From contig JAJTBZ010000099.1 in assembly GCA_021286645.1 (NCBI GenBank), positions 1-39,606 of the forward strand: a stretch of DNA of 39,606 bases, written 5' to 3'. The position numbers and the translations under genes were made by a program. This document shows, piece by piece, positions 7,195 to 16,551 of the stretch. The DNA is from Ignavibacteria bacterium. Its GTDB lineage: Bacteria; Bacteroidota; Ignavibacteria; Ignavibacteriales; Ignavibacteriaceae. How positions within the stretch are numbered: position 1 is the stretch's first letter; every line of letters starts with the position of its first letter. A model generated the notes under the pieces. That model ran no database searches. It saw only the letters and a program-made list of their open reading frames with translations, and was not told the DNA's origin.

Positions 7195-8499
7195 TTATTG
7201 AATTATTTCCCGAATGAGTTTCGGTCTTGAAACTCGTTTTTCGGAAAACTGCAAAGCACGCACTAAGCGTTCTTTGCCTGCTTCTAATTTTTTCTTGTTA
7301 TCACAATATACATCAGCAATTTTCGTCCCTGCCGTTAATTTGTCACCAATTTTCGGATAGAAAATTATTCCTGCTTTGGGATCGATAGCATCATCCAATT
7401 TCATTCTACCTGCACCAAGTTCAAGGGCAGCCATACCGACCTCGAGATTATTCACGGCAGCCAAATATCCGTCAGCATCGGCGAAAACTTCCTCGTGGAA
7501 TTTCGGTTTCGGATAGAGAGACAAATCTTTTAAAAACCGGACATCCCCACCCTGGAATTTGGCCATTTCGACAAATTTATCGAATGCTTTTCCCGAAGCA
7601 ATCAGTTCCTTCGATTTCTCAATACCCTCTTCAATTGTTTTTACAACGCCACCCATAACAAGCATTGCACCGGAAAGATTGAAGGTAACCTCGTTTAAGT
7701 CAGGAACATCTTTACCCTGTAAGACCTCAACAGATTCAACCACTTCGAGCCAGTTCCCGATGTAATTACCAAGAGGTTGATTCATATCGGTAATAAACCC
7801 GACAACTTTTTTATCAAACTGTTTGGCTGTATTAATTAAAGAATTGGCAAGAGCCCTGCTATCTTCCAGTTTTTGCATAAAAGCACCGCTGCCAGTTTTA
7901 ATATCGAGCACCAGGCCATCAATTCCTTCTGCAAGTTTCTTGCTCATGATAGAAGAAGTAATAAGCGCGATAGATTCAACCGTAGAAGTGACATCACGCA
8001 AAGCATAGATTTCTTTATCAGCCGGAGCAATTTCTTTTGTCTGCCCAATCATTACAGCTCCGACTTTAGCCAGTGCCTTCTTATATTGTTTAAGAGAAAG
8101 ATTTGTCTTAAAGCCGGGTATAGCCTCTAATTTATCAAGCGTTCCTCCGGTATGCCCTAAACCGCGACCTGAAATCATGGGGACGCTAATTCCCGCTGCG
8201 GCAACAATTGGTGCCAGTATGAGCGAAGTTTTATCGCCAACTCCGCCGGTGGAGTGTTTATCTACTTTAAATCCGGGAACAACTGAAAGGTCGATGACTT
8301 TACCGCTATAAAGCATTGCCTCTGTAAGCGCTGCTGTCTCTTCTGTCGTCATACCTTTAAAATAAACGGCCATTAAAAATGCAGAAAACTGATATGTTGG
8401 CACTTTACCTTTAGTAAACGAATTTACCATAAATAGAATTTCTTCTTTTGATAATTCAATACCCGTTTTCTTTTTGCGAATAATATCAACAACGTTCAT
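7195..8499 (-). CDS. Pyrimidine-nucleoside (thymidine) phosphorylase
   Basis: Catalyses phosphorolysis of thymidine and/or uridine to base plus (deoxy)ribose-1-phosphate in nucleoside salvage. The phosphate-binding motif KHSTGGVGDKTS is at 81-92, followed by SGRGLGHTGGTLDKLEAIPG (110-129), both diagnostic. The chosen ATG (8497-8499) gives 434 residues, the usual length for bacterial pyrimidine-nucleoside phosphorylases. A longer frame begins with TTG at 8571 but adds a non-homologous stretch and is rejected. The C-terminal PYNP domain is complete. Whether it prefers thymidine (DeoA-like) or all pyrimidine nucleosides (Pdp-like) cannot be told from the sequence alone. It is transcribed away from alaS, sharing about 200 bases of upstream DNA. 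Confidence 0.94.
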   Translation of the reverse strand: MNVVDIIRKKKTGIELSKEEILFMVNSFTKGKVPTYQFSAFLMAVYFKGMTTEETAALTEAMLYSGKVIDLSVVPGFKVDKHSTGGVGDKTSLILAPIVAAAGISVPMISGRGLGHTGGTLDKLEAIPGFKTNLSLKQYKKALAKVGAVMIGQTKEIAPADKEIYALRDVTSTVESIALITSSIMSKKLAEGIDGLVLDIKTGSGAFMQKLEDSRALANSLINTAKQFDKKVVGFITDMNQPLGNYIGNWLEVVESVEVLQGKDVPDLNEVTFNLSGAMLVMGGVVKTIEEGIEKSKELIASGKAFDKFVEMAKFQGGDVRFLKDLSLYPKPKFHEEVFADADGYLAAVNNLEVGMAALELGAGRMKLDDAIDPKAGIIFYPKIGDKLTAGTKIADVYCDNKKKLEAGKERLVRALQFSEKRVSRPKLIREIIQ

Positions 8500-8698
8500 A
8501 GAAAGGATTCCCGAAAAATTTTTTAATAAACCTTTAAATGTAGTAAAAAAGCGGCAGGATTTAAATTTCAATACGAACCAACATGAGTAAAAATTATTAA
8601 TTGTGAATTACCGGCAAATTATCTTCTGTTTAGTTAATTTTCGGTAATTTCCTTATAATTAAGGTTAGTTTAAAATGCATTTAGTTAATAAGGTAAGT

Positions 8699-11287
8699 AT
8701 GACATCACGAGAAATTCGCCAGCAATTCCTTGACTTTTTCAAGAGTAAAGATCATAAAATAGTACCCGGATCACCGGTAATTCCATTCGAAGATCCCACG
8801 TTGTTATTCATTAACGCGGGGATGAATCAATTTAAAGATGTATTTCTGGGAACAGGAACACGGGAATACACTCGGGCCGCAGATACACAAAAGTGTATTC
8901 GTGTAAGTGGAAAGCATAATGATCTTGAAGAAGTGGGGCATGATACTTACCACCATACACTCTTTGAAATGCTGGGCAACTGGTCATTTGGTGATTATTA
9001 CAAAGAAGAAGCGATTACCTGGGCCTGGGAGCTTTTAACTGAAGTATGGAAACTTCCTAAGGAACGGTTATGGGCCACGGTGTATAAAACCGATGACGAA
9101 GCGCTTGAGTTATGGAAAACGAAGACCGATATTAACCCTGCTCATATACTTCGCTTCGCTGAAAAAGATAATTTTTGGGAAATGGGCGAGACAGGTCCTT
9201 GCGGGCCATGCTCAGAAATTCATATAAATCTTTCTGATGACATTGAAAACCCGTCATTGGTTAACGCTGGGTTGCAGGAATGTATTGAAATCTGGAATCT
9301 CGTATTTATCCAATACAACCGTACGCCGGATGGCGTATTACATGAACTGCCAAGTAAGCATGTTGATACGGGTATGGGGTTCGAACGAATTTGCGCGGTA
9401 TTACAACAAAAGCCTTCAAATTATGATACCGATGTTTTTATGCCCTTAATTAACGCAATTGCAGCCTTGGCAGGTGTTCCTTATGATACCGAAGATAACC
9501 GGATACCAATGCGTGTTATCGCCGATCATATCCGCACCCTTTCATTCGCGATTACTGACGGCGCGCTTCCCGGTAATGAAGGCCGGGGTTATGTTTTACG
9601 GAGAATATTACGCAGGGCAGCCCGGTATGGCAGAAAGATCAATCTTAAAGAACCATTTCTTTCAAAACTCTGCCCTATTCTGGCTGATACAATGGGTGAT
9701 GTTTTCCCTGAGATTAAACAAAAACTCGCTTATGTGCAGAAAATTATTCATTTCGAAGAAGAAAGTTTTAACCGTACACTCGACCGTGGCATTGAGCTGT
9801 TCGACGGGATCGTAAAGGAAATGGAAAAATCTGGTTCCAAAACAGTTTCAGGTGCCGATGCTTTTAAACTTTACGATACTTTTGGATTCCCGTTCGATCT
9901 GACGAGCGTAATGGCCCGTGAACAAAATCTAATGGTTGATGAAGATGCTTTTACTGCATTAATGCAGCAGCAGAAAGAACGCGCACGCGAAGCAACAAGG
10001 GAGAAATTGACTTCTATTAATATCCAGGCAACAAATCTGGATGGTTTCACCCTTACGGAAGAACAACCAACACGCTTTACCGGGTATGTTGAATTGGCAT
10101 CGCAGGCAAAAATTGTGGGACATAAAAAAGAACAACTGACCGATTTCGTCATTCTCGATCAGACTCCGTTCTATGTTGAAGCCGGCGGACAAGTGGATGA
10201 TACCGGTGTTTTACTGCTTGGTGAAACGAAACTTGAAGTTGCTGATGTAGTGAAGATTGATAATAAAACTGTTCATGTTGTAAAAAATGAGAATGAAATT
10301 ACACTTGCACCCGGCCTGGAGTTAACAGCGCAGGTAAACCGTGAGCATCGCTGGGATATTATGCGTAATCACTCCGCGACCCACTTTTTGCATGCTGCAT
10401 TACGAAAAATTGTTGGCACACACGTACAACAAGCGGGTTCAGCAGTTACACCAGAGCATCTCCGGTTCGATTTCAGCCATTTTACCAAGCTGAGTGAGCA
10501 GGAAATTACCGATGTAGAGTGCATGATAAACGAAGAACTCCGGAAAAACATTCCGCTGCAACACCATCGGGAAATTCCTTTCGAGGATGCAAAAAAAATG
10601 GGCGCTTTGATGTTTTTTGGTGATAAATATGGCGATAAAGTTAATGTAGTTCAATTCGGTTCTTTTTCAACAGAATTCTGCGGAGGCACACACGTAAATA
10701 ATTCATCGGAAATCGGACTAATTAAAATTGTGAGTGAATCATCTATTGCAAGCGGTGTGCGTAGAATTGAAGCGGTTACCGGCAAGGGTGTTGAAGAATT
10801 CTTAAATTCACAATTACTTAAGCACAAGTCATCTGAAGCAAAGATCCAGGAATTGCTCGAACAGAAAAAGAAATTAGAGAAAGAGATTGCTGAATTTTCT
10901 TTTAAAGAAAAACTAGCTGCACTGCAAACAATATCCGCTACTCCTGAAATGCTGAATGGCATTCCGGTATATAAAGGTATTATTTCTGCAACTGATATGG
11001 ATGAAATAAAACGATTTGGTGATGAGTTACGGAATAGTTTCAAATCCGGCATAGGCTTACTTGCTTCGGAGATTGAAGGAAAAGTTGGCCTGGTATGCGT
11101 TGTTTCCGACGATCTCATTAAAGAGAAAAAGCTCAATGCGGGCAAAATTGTCGGTGACGTTGCTAAAATTCTAGGAGGCGGTGGAGGCGGCAGGCCCCAT
11201 TTAGCTACCGCGGGAGCAAAAGATGTTTCGCGTATGGCTAATGCTCTGGCAGAATTAAATACGATTCTTGCAGTTTACCTCGTATAA
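8699..11287 (+). CDS. alaS: Alanyl-tRNA synthetase
   Basis: Charges tRNA-Ala. The full class II architecture is present: catalytic N-terminal domain from TSREIRQQFLDFFKSKDH, an editing domain with the zinc motif HSATHFLH and the CGGTH signature, a coiled-coil linker (about 710-745), and the oligomerising C-terminal domain with GGGGGRPHLATAGA. I place the start at ATG 8699, preceded by AAGG with suitable spacing and matching the usual family N terminus. An in-frame ATG at 8675 would add eight residues and cannot be excluded. Length (862 residues) is normal. A 10-bp hairpin follows at 11301. Confidence 0.97.
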   Translation: MTSREIRQQFLDFFKSKDHKIVPGSPVIPFEDPTLLFINAGMNQFKDVFLGTGTREYTRAADTQKCIRVSGKHNDLEEVGHDTYHHTLFEMLGNWSFGDYYKEEAITWAWELLTEVWKLPKERLWATVYKTDDEALELWKTKTDINPAHILRFAEKDNFWEMGETGPCGPCSEIHINLSDDIENPSLVNAGLQECIEIWNLVFIQYNRTPDGVLHELPSKHVDTGMGFERICAVLQQKPSNYDTDVFMPLINAIAALAGVPYDTEDNRIPMRVIADHIRTLSFAITDGALPGNEGRGYVLRRILRRAARYGRKINLKEPFLSKLCPILADTMGDVFPEIKQKLAYVQKIIHFEEESFNRTLDRGIELFDGIVKEMEKSGSKTVSGADAFKLYDTFGFPFDLTSVMAREQNLMVDEDAFTALMQQQKERAREATREKLTSINIQATNLDGFTLTEEQPTRFTGYVELASQAKIVGHKKEQLTDFVILDQTPFYVEAGGQVDDTGVLLLGETKLEVADVVKIDNKTVHVVKNENEITLAPGLELTAQVNREHRWDIMRNHSATHFLHAALRKIVGTHVQQAGSAVTPEHLRFDFSHFTKLSEQEITDVECMINEELRKNIPLQHHREIPFEDAKKMGALMFFGDKYGDKVNVVQFGSFSTEFCGGTHVNNSSEIGLIKIVSESSIASGVRRIEAVTGKGVEEFLNSQLLKHKSSEAKIQELLEQKKKLEKEIAEFSFKEKLAALQTISATPEMLNGIPVYKGIISATDMDEIKRFGDELRNSFKSGIGLLASEIEGKVGLVCVVSDDLIKEKKLNAGKIVGDVAKILGGGGGGRPHLATAGAKDVSRMANALAELNTILAVYLV

Positions 11288-11300
11288 TGTATTTTCTAGG

Positions 11301-11326
11301 CAAATCCCGGTAAAAACCGGGATTTG
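11301..11326 (+). terminator. Hairpin after alaS
   Basis: A perfect 10-bp stem (CAAATCCCGG with CCGGGATTTG, 6-base loop), 13 bases after the alaS stop. It has no T-run, so it may act as a 3'-end stabilising hairpin rather than a full intrinsic terminator. Confidence 0.6.
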
Positions 11327-11523
11327 CACGTAAATTAGGTCCTTTTCACTACTCTTCTCAATATTATAGCTGCAGACTTGTCTGCCCAATCACAATTCCT
11401 GTAAAAAATGCGAAAAACAAACTATTTTTTTATAAAAACTTGTTGATTCCGTTACTTTTACTTCATATATTTATCTGCAAATATTGAGAAATAATACATT
11501 TCTGCGAATTCGAAGGTTTTACG

Positions 11524-11913
11524 ATGAAAAAGTTCCTGGTGCTTTTCCTGATATGTTTTGGCTTTGCCCTGGCAACAGCTATTCTTGACACTTTTACTGC
11601 TAAGAGTGAAGGTGACAGCGTGAAGTTGGAATGGAGAACCACTGACGAAGTGAATGTAAAGGAATTTGTTATTGAACGTAAAGGCGTTTACGGAAGTTTT
11701 ACCCCGATAGCCTCTCTTACACCCCATGGCAACAACTCATCGTATTCATTTACTGATCAGAACATGTACAAAACTGCTGCCAGTGTTTATGTTTACCGTT
11801 TACGGGTAAACGACAACAGCGGCACCTATATTTACTCCAAAGAAATATCTGTCAGCCATAGCCTTTCGGGTATTAAACGTACCTGGGGTAGCATAAAAGC
11901 TATGTTCAGATAA
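11524..11913 (+). CDS. Small secreted protein with one FN3-like domain
   Basis: 129 residues. Residues 1-19 form a signal peptide (MKKFLVLFLICFGFALATA). The rest is one beta-sandwich of the FN3-like type common in T9SS cargo of this group: VKLEWRTTDEVNVKEFVIER, a core YSFTD, and YVYRLRVNDNSGTYIYSKEI. The same module type occurs inside the large secreted protein at 30337 (LNWRTASEINNYGFTVER). Unlike that protein, it has no C-terminal sorting domain and stops after a short basic tail. An AAGG at 11512-11515 supports the start. It stands alone between alaS and the SpoIID-like gene. Role unknown; probably periplasmic or surface-associated. Confidence 0.75.
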   Translation: MKKFLVLFLICFGFALATAILDTFTAKSEGDSVKLEWRTTDEVNVKEFVIERKGVYGSFTPIASLTPHGNNSSYSFTDQNMYKTAASVYVYRLRVNDNSGTYIYSKEISVSHSLSGIKRTWGSIKAMFR

Positions 11914-12004
11914 CAGAAATTTGGTTCGTGTGAATTCAGGCCAGCTCTATCGCCCTTCTGTAACTCACCTTGCAAAAATATTTTCCCTTATTTAACGGAT
12001 TTAT

Positions 12005-13225
12005 ATGCAAGCCTTAAAATATAATAGTGTAATTATTAGTTTTCTGCTGCTGTGCATGCCACTGGTAAATGCGCAACAGGCACTTAGAAATGAACAAACA
12101 AAACCGGCCGCCGTACGAGTTTTAATTCAACATGCCACAGAAGATATTCAATTCACCGTTAACGCGCCGCTCTATCTTTATAGCAATGATGTAAAAATTG
12201 CGCTGGTTAAAAAAAATAATATTATTTCGATGCACGCCGCAAGCAGAAGTTTTGAATTAACAATTCAGGGAAAAACTTTCACGGCAAATTCATTTACATT
12301 CCAGCCGGTATCTGCACTTGACCCACTAAAGTACGGTGGTAAAGAATACTCCGGGTCATTACGATTCGTCCGCACGAATACTGATATAGAAGTTATAGAT
12401 ATACTTCCTTTGGAGGAGTATGTAAAAGGAGTTCTTGCAGCAGAACTGGGGAAATCCGATAAACCCGAGATGAATGCCGCGTTACAAGCTTCAGCTATTT
12501 GTGTAAGAACATATACACTTAAAAAACTCAATAATACCAAGCAGGAATTTGATATAGAAGCCGGGACTCAACATCAAATGTTTAATGGCATTTCAAGGTA
12601 CCCGCTCATTAATGCGGCAGTTGAAAGCACTCATGGTCAAATAATTACTTTTAACAATGAGCTTGCTACGGTATTTTATCATTCTTGTTGTGGTGGAGTT
12701 ACCGAAAGTGTCGAAAATGCTTTTACAACTGCTCCTATCCCCTACCTGGTCGCAGTGAAAGACGGTGACCCTGCATATTGTGCTTCGAGTCCCGTATATA
12801 GCTGGAAAGAAGAATACACAGAGAGGGAATTCCTTAAGCTGCTCAAAGAAGGCGGGCTAATACAACCCCGTTATGATGAGCGAATTATAGCGGTTGAAGC
12901 GGAGGATCGATATCCTTCGGGAAGAATTCGAAACCTCGTCGTTCGGTTTTCTGACGGAAATATTACCGTAGTAGAATCGGGTGCATTCAGAACCACTTTC
13001 AAAAGAAAAAATTCAGCCGGTATACTACGTTCATCAGCAGTTACTGTTACATTTGATAAAAACCAGGATGATGGTGCACGAATAATTTTTGAAGGACGTG
13101 GCAACGGGCATGGCGTGGGATTATGCCAGTGGGGTTCTTTCGGAATGTCCCAAAAAGGCTCAACCGCCCAAGAGATAATTGAGCATTATTTTCCCGGAAC
13201 GAGTATAGGAAAGCAACATGATTGA
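12005..13225 (+). CDS. SpoIID/LytB-domain protein
   Basis: A 406-residue secreted protein with a signal peptide ending near NAQQ (residue 24-25). It contains the SpoIID domain: GSLRFVRTNTDIEVIDILPLEEYVKGVL, then ICVRTYTL, FYHSCCGGVTES, and the terminal GHGVGLCQWGS (about 368-378). SpoIID of Bacillus is a peptidoglycan lytic transglycosylase; homologues in non-sporulating bacteria probably also cut or remodel peptidoglycan. The N-terminal 100 residues are a less conserved beta-rich region. It overlaps the Maf gene by 8 bases, so the two are translationally coupled, in an arrangement that continues into the flippase-like gene. Confidence 0.92.
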   Translation: MQALKYNSVIISFLLLCMPLVNAQQALRNEQTKPAAVRVLIQHATEDIQFTVNAPLYLYSNDVKIALVKKNNIISMHAASRSFELTIQGKTFTANSFTFQPVSALDPLKYGGKEYSGSLRFVRTNTDIEVIDILPLEEYVKGVLAAELGKSDKPEMNAALQASAICVRTYTLKKLNNTKQEFDIEAGTQHQMFNGISRYPLINAAVESTHGQIITFNNELATVFYHSCCGGVTESVENAFTTAPIPYLVAVKDGDPAYCASSPVYSWKEEYTEREFLKLLKEGGLIQPRYDERIIAVEAEDRYPSGRIRNLVVRFSDGNITVVESGAFRTTFKRKNSAGILRSSAVTVTFDKNQDDGARIIFEGRGNGHGVGLCQWGSFGMSQKGSTAQEIIEHYFPGTSIGKQHD

Positions 13226-13814
13226 TACTTCCATACCCATCTATCTGGCTTCGAAGTCGCCGCGCAGGAGAAAACTGCTGAAACTTATTTACCCTCATGT
13301 ACATGTTCTTGACATTGCTACAGATGAGGAAGTACGCCCCGGAGAAGCTCCTGCCGAGATTGTTAAGCGGCTTGCCTCTGAAAAGATGGATGCAGCGATG
13401 GTAAAAGTAAAAAAGGGATTAGTTGTTACCGCAGATACGCTTGTAGCACTTGACGGTTTAGTTTTAGGGAAGCCGGAAGATGAAAAAGATGCCTTTGCTA
13501 TGCTTCGCAGGCTCTCCGGAAGAGAACATCATGTATTCACCGGAATTTGCATCGGGCTAATGCCTTCCGGTAAAAAATTACTCTCCTTTGAAAAAACAAA
13601 AGTAGTCTTTAAAGAATTGGCTGATGATGAAATTATATCGTATATAAAATCTGGAAGCCCGATGGATAAAGCAGGTTCGTATGGAATACAGGATGATTAT
13701 GGCGCGGTATTTGTTACGAAAATTACCGGATGTTATTATAATGTAGTGGGTTTACCATTAGCCAAGACCCACACGATGATTCAGAAAGTTATTGCCAATG
13801 CTGCAAAAAATTAA
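13218..13814 (+). CDS. maf: Maf-like nucleoside triphosphate pyrophosphatase
   Basis: Hydrolyses non-canonical or pyrimidine nucleoside triphosphates (dTTP/UTP type) to the monophosphate, a house-cleaning role. Signatures are IYLASKSPRRRKLL (8-21), VVTADTLVALDGLVLGKP, RRLSGREHHVFTG, and GSYGIQDDYGAVFV with GCYYNVVGLPL. The length of 198 is normal. The ATG lies inside the end of the SpoIID gene behind an AGGAAAG ribosome site, and its 3' end overlaps the next gene by 17 bases. Maf proteins have also been tied to septum formation, so company with a cell-wall hydrolase may be meaningful. Confidence 0.95.
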   Translation: MIDTSIPIYLASKSPRRRKLLKLIYPHVHVLDIATDEEVRPGEAPAEIVKRLASEKMDAAMVKVKKGLVVTADTLVALDGLVLGKPEDEKDAFAMLRRLSGREHHVFTGICIGLMPSGKKLLSFEKTKVVFKELADDEIISYIKSGSPMDKAGSYGIQDDYGAVFVTKITGCYYNVVGLPLAKTHTMIQKVIANAAKN

Positions 13815-14751
13815 AAAGAATATTTTCCTTTCCATTGCAGCTGCCGGCGCAATTTATATAATTTTTATTGTTTATGCTGATTATAAACAATTAACTCAAC
13901 TACTTAGCAATCTGACTATTGGTTTTGTACTACTTGTTCTATCGCTAAGTTTTACCAATTATCTCTTTCGTTTTGCGAAATGGCATTATTACTTGCATGA
14001 GCTCAGGATTAAACTAAGTGTGAGGGACTCGTTTTCCGTGTTCATGTCCGGTTTAGTAATGAGTATTACTCCAGGCAAAATGGGAGAATTGTTGAAATCG
14101 TATCTAGTAAAGCAGATTTGCGGCGAACCAATAAGTAAAACAGCCCCTATCGTATTTGCTGAACGAATTACTGATTTTTTATCCTTGGTTTTTATTGCGG
14201 TAATCGGAGCATATCAATTCGATTTCGGCAAAGAAATAACCATCGGGGTGGGTGTATTCTTTACCAGTTTGGTACTTATAATTAGTCAGCGCCGACTGGT
14301 ATATTCTATATTTCATACACTACAACGGTTTCATTTTGTTGAAAAGCATTTAAGCAAATTGATAAACGCGTATGAAAGTTCGTACTCTTTGCTGCAATTT
14401 CGGCCTTTAGTCTTAATGACATTGGTAAGCATCGGGTCGTGGTTCTTCGAATGTTTGGGATATTATCTTATTCTCCGTAATTTTGGTGTTACCGTTTCAA
14501 TGCTATGGGCCTCATTCGCGTATGCTTTTGGAACCATAGCGGGTGCGATAACCATGTTACCAGCGGGGCTGGGTGTTACGGAAGGTTCTTTAACGTTTTT
14601 GGTAATAAACCAACACTACGCGAAAGATGTGGCAGTAGCCACTACTTTCCTTATTCGGGTAGCGACTTTGTGGTTTGCTGTCATTGTAGGTATTTGCAGC
14701 GTGATTCTTTATCAAAAACGATTTGGAAAGATCCAAATAGATAATCACTAA
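13798..14751 (+). CDS. UPF0104/lysylphosphatidylglycerol-flippase-like membrane protein
   Basis: A polytopic membrane protein of 317 residues with about seven to eight hydrophobic segments. It has the family hallmarks: SFTNYLFRFAKWHYYL near residue 55, MSITPGKMGELLKSYLV near 85-101, and AITMLPAGLGVTEGSL near 255. These match the MprF-type flippase/UPF0104 family of putative lipid transporters. The start is ATG 13798, inside maf; the open frame also reaches a TTG six bases earlier. It is the third gene of an overlapping spoIID-maf-flippase set, so a cell-envelope role is likely. The substrate is unknown. Confidence 0.88.
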   Translation: MLQKIKKNIFLSIAAAGAIYIIFIVYADYKQLTQLLSNLTIGFVLLVLSLSFTNYLFRFAKWHYYLHELRIKLSVRDSFSVFMSGLVMSITPGKMGELLKSYLVKQICGEPISKTAPIVFAERITDFLSLVFIAVIGAYQFDFGKEITIGVGVFFTSLVLIISQRRLVYSIFHTLQRFHFVEKHLSKLINAYESSYSLLQFRPLVLMTLVSIGSWFFECLGYYLILRNFGVTVSMLWASFAYAFGTIAGAITMLPAGLGVTEGSLTFLVINQHYAKDVAVATTFLIRVATLWFAVIVGICSVILYQKRFGKIQIDNH

Positions 14752-14772
14752 TAAACCCCGGAGAAAAAAGAT

Positions 14773-16023
14773 ATGAAGAAATTCAAAAAAATCGTTATTC
14801 CAAAAGAAGGTGCTGCTATAACCTTCGAGAATGGGAAACTGGTAGTTCCAGATAACCCTATTATCCTCTTTATTGAAGGTGATGGTACCGGTCCGGATAT
14901 CTGGCGTGCATCACAGCGTGTATTTGATGCTGCTGTTGAAAAAGCTTATAAAGGTTCTAAAAAGATTGCTTGGGCTGAAATTTTTGCCGGAGAAAAATCG
15001 CTTTCTGTTTATGGGAAAAATAAATGGCTACCTGAAGAAACCGTTGAAGCGATCCGTGAATACAAAATTGCAATTAAGGGCCCCCTCACCACACCAGTCG
15101 GCGGCGGTATCCGCAGCCTGAACGTTGCCCTCCGTCAGTTACTGGACCTTTTTGCATGCGTTCGCCCTGTTAAATACTACACTGGAGTTCCCAGCCCGGT
15201 AAAACGTCCGCAGGATCTTGATATTGTTCTCTTTAGAGAAAATACGGAAGATGTATATGCCGGTATCGAATTTAAAGCCGGCAGTGATGAAGCCGCAAAC
15301 CTTATTAAATATATAAACAAGAAATACGAAAAAAATATTCGTAAAGAATCTGGTATTGGTATTAAACCTATCAGTGCTTTCGGTTCAAAACGATTAGTGA
15401 AAAAAGCTATTGAATACGCTATTGCCAATAACCGTAAGAGCGTAACCCTGGTACATAAAGGCAATATCATGAAATTTACCGAAGGTGCCTTTAAGGAATG
15501 GGGATATGAAGTAGCGAAACAGGAATTCGGCAATCTTGTAATTTCTGAAGATGAAGTAACAAAAAACCATGGCGGAAAAGTACCTGAAGGAAAAATCCTT
15601 ATAAAAGACCGTATTGCTGACAGCATGTTTCAGCAAGTACTCCTTCGCCCTGCTGAATATGATGTAGTTGCAACACCTAATTTAAATGGTGACTATCTTT
15701 CTGATGCAGCTGCAGCACAGGTCGGCGGGTTAGGTATTGCTCCCGGTGCAAATATGAGCTACGATATTGCTATTTTTGAGGCTACTCATGGTACTGCTCC
15801 GAAATACGCGAACCTCGATAAAATCAATCCCGGTTCAGTAATTCTTTCGGGTGTTATGATGTTTGAACACCTGGGTTGGACAAAAGCAGCCGAGCTTATC
15901 GAAAAAGCTTTGCAGAAAACAATTAAACAGAAAGTTGTAACTTACGACTTCGCCCGCCTGATGACCGGTGCGAGTGAAGTAAAAACAAGTGAGTTCGCAG
16001 ATCAGATTATTAAGAATATGTAA
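14773..16023 (+). CDS. icd: NADP-dependent isocitrate dehydrogenase
   Basis: TCA-cycle enzyme oxidising isocitrate to 2-oxoglutarate and CO2. The 416-residue protein aligns throughout with the E. coli type (dimeric subfamily I). The substrate loop [13 protein letters not shown] contains S115, equivalent to the phosphorylated Ser113 of E. coli. [13 protein letters not shown] is intact. NADP specificity is supported by [17 protein letters not shown] (the K-Y pair) and by TYDFARLM, where Tyr and Arg contact the 2'-phosphate. It starts 21 bases after the flippase-like stop with GGAG upstream. No IDH kinase/phosphatase gene is in this window, so phosphorylation control is unproven. Confidence 0.97.
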   Translation: MKKFKKIVIPKEGAAITFENGKLVVPDNPIILFIEGDGTGPDIWRASQRVFDAAVEKAYKGSKKIAWAEIFAGEKSLSVYGKNKWLPEETVEAIREYKIAIKGPLTTPVGGGIRSLNVALRQLLDLFACVRPVKYYTGVPSPVKRPQDLDIVLFRENTEDVYAGIEFKAGSDEAANLIKYINKKYEKNIRKESGIGIKPISAFGSKRLVKKAIEYAIANNRKSVTLVHKGNIMKFTEGAFKEWGYEVAKQEFGNLVISEDEVTKNHGGKVPEGKILIKDRIADSMFQQVLLRPAEYDVVATPNLNGDYLSDAAAAQVGGLGIAPGANMSYDIAIFEATHGTAPKYANLDKINPGSVILSGVMMFEHLGWTKAAELIEKALQKTIKQKVVTYDFARLMTGASEVKTSEFADQIIKNM

Positions 16024-16048
16024 TGCATTAAATTTGAAGGAGGTTCCT

Positions 16049-16396
16049 ATGTCTCGTGATAATAATATCAGCAAAGGTTTATTGATCGGATTTCTTACCG
16101 GCGCCGTAGTTGGTGCAGCAGTAGCATTATTATATGCTCCGAAAAGTGGTAAAGAATTACGTGAAGACCTGAAGAATAAGGCTGAAGATTTGAAGAATGA
16201 CGCCGAAAAATATATTGATTCAGCAAAAGAAAAAGCCAGTCAGACAATTAATGATGGTAAAAGAAAAGCTGAGCAGTTAATTGCAGATGCGAAAACCAAA
16301 GTTGATCAGTTAATTAAAGATGCTGACAATGTTATTACGAATGCACGGAACAAGTATTCGAAACCTGAAGGCGAAACAACTTCAGATAATGCCTAA
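16049..16396 (+). CDS. YtxH-domain small membrane protein
   Basis: 115 residues. An N-terminal transmembrane segment (about 9-29) contains GFLTGAVVGAAVALLYAPKSGKELRE, the YtxH (gas-vesicle GvpP-like) signature. A long, highly charged amphipathic helix follows, with DLKNKAEDLKNDAEK-type repeats to about residue 100. The start is fixed by GAAGGAGGT at 16037-16045 just before ATG 16049. A longer frame beginning inside icd is rejected. These proteins are often stress-linked envelope components of unknown function. The DUF948-like gene that follows is a frequent partner. Confidence 0.88.
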   Translation: MSRDNNISKGLLIGFLTGAVVGAAVALLYAPKSGKELREDLKNKAEDLKNDAEKYIDSAKEKASQTINDGKRKAEQLIADAKTKVDQLIKDADNVITNARNKYSKPEGETTSDNA

Positions 16397-16409
16397 CAGC
16401 TATTAGTCG

Positions 16410-16441
16410 CGGGGCTGCGGGTATAACTACCGGCAGCCCCG
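16410..16441 (+). terminator. GC-rich hairpin after the YtxH gene
   Basis: A 9-bp perfect stem (CGGGGCTGC with GCAGCCCCG), 13 bases past the stop. There is no T-run, so it is a weaker intrinsic terminator candidate or an mRNA end stabiliser. Confidence 0.6.
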
Positions 16442-16551
16442 TCAACTACATTTGAACGGGTGCATTGTCAACACTTTTTCAAGTTGCAGTTGTTCTGATA
16501 ATTAACCGCCGTACAAACGGAAAAACATGAACAGAAAGCTTCAAATGTAAT

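Noticed and set aside
8500-8571. N-terminal extension of the pyrimidine-nucleoside phosphorylase frame, starting with TTG at 8571.
   Set aside because: The family normally starts at MNVVDIIRKK; the extra 24 residues have no family similarity and a normal ATG is present.
15989-16048. Longer YtxH frame starting inside the icd gene.
   Set aside because: ATG 16049 has a very strong GAAGGAGGT ribosome site; the upstream part only translates the icd coding region in another frame.
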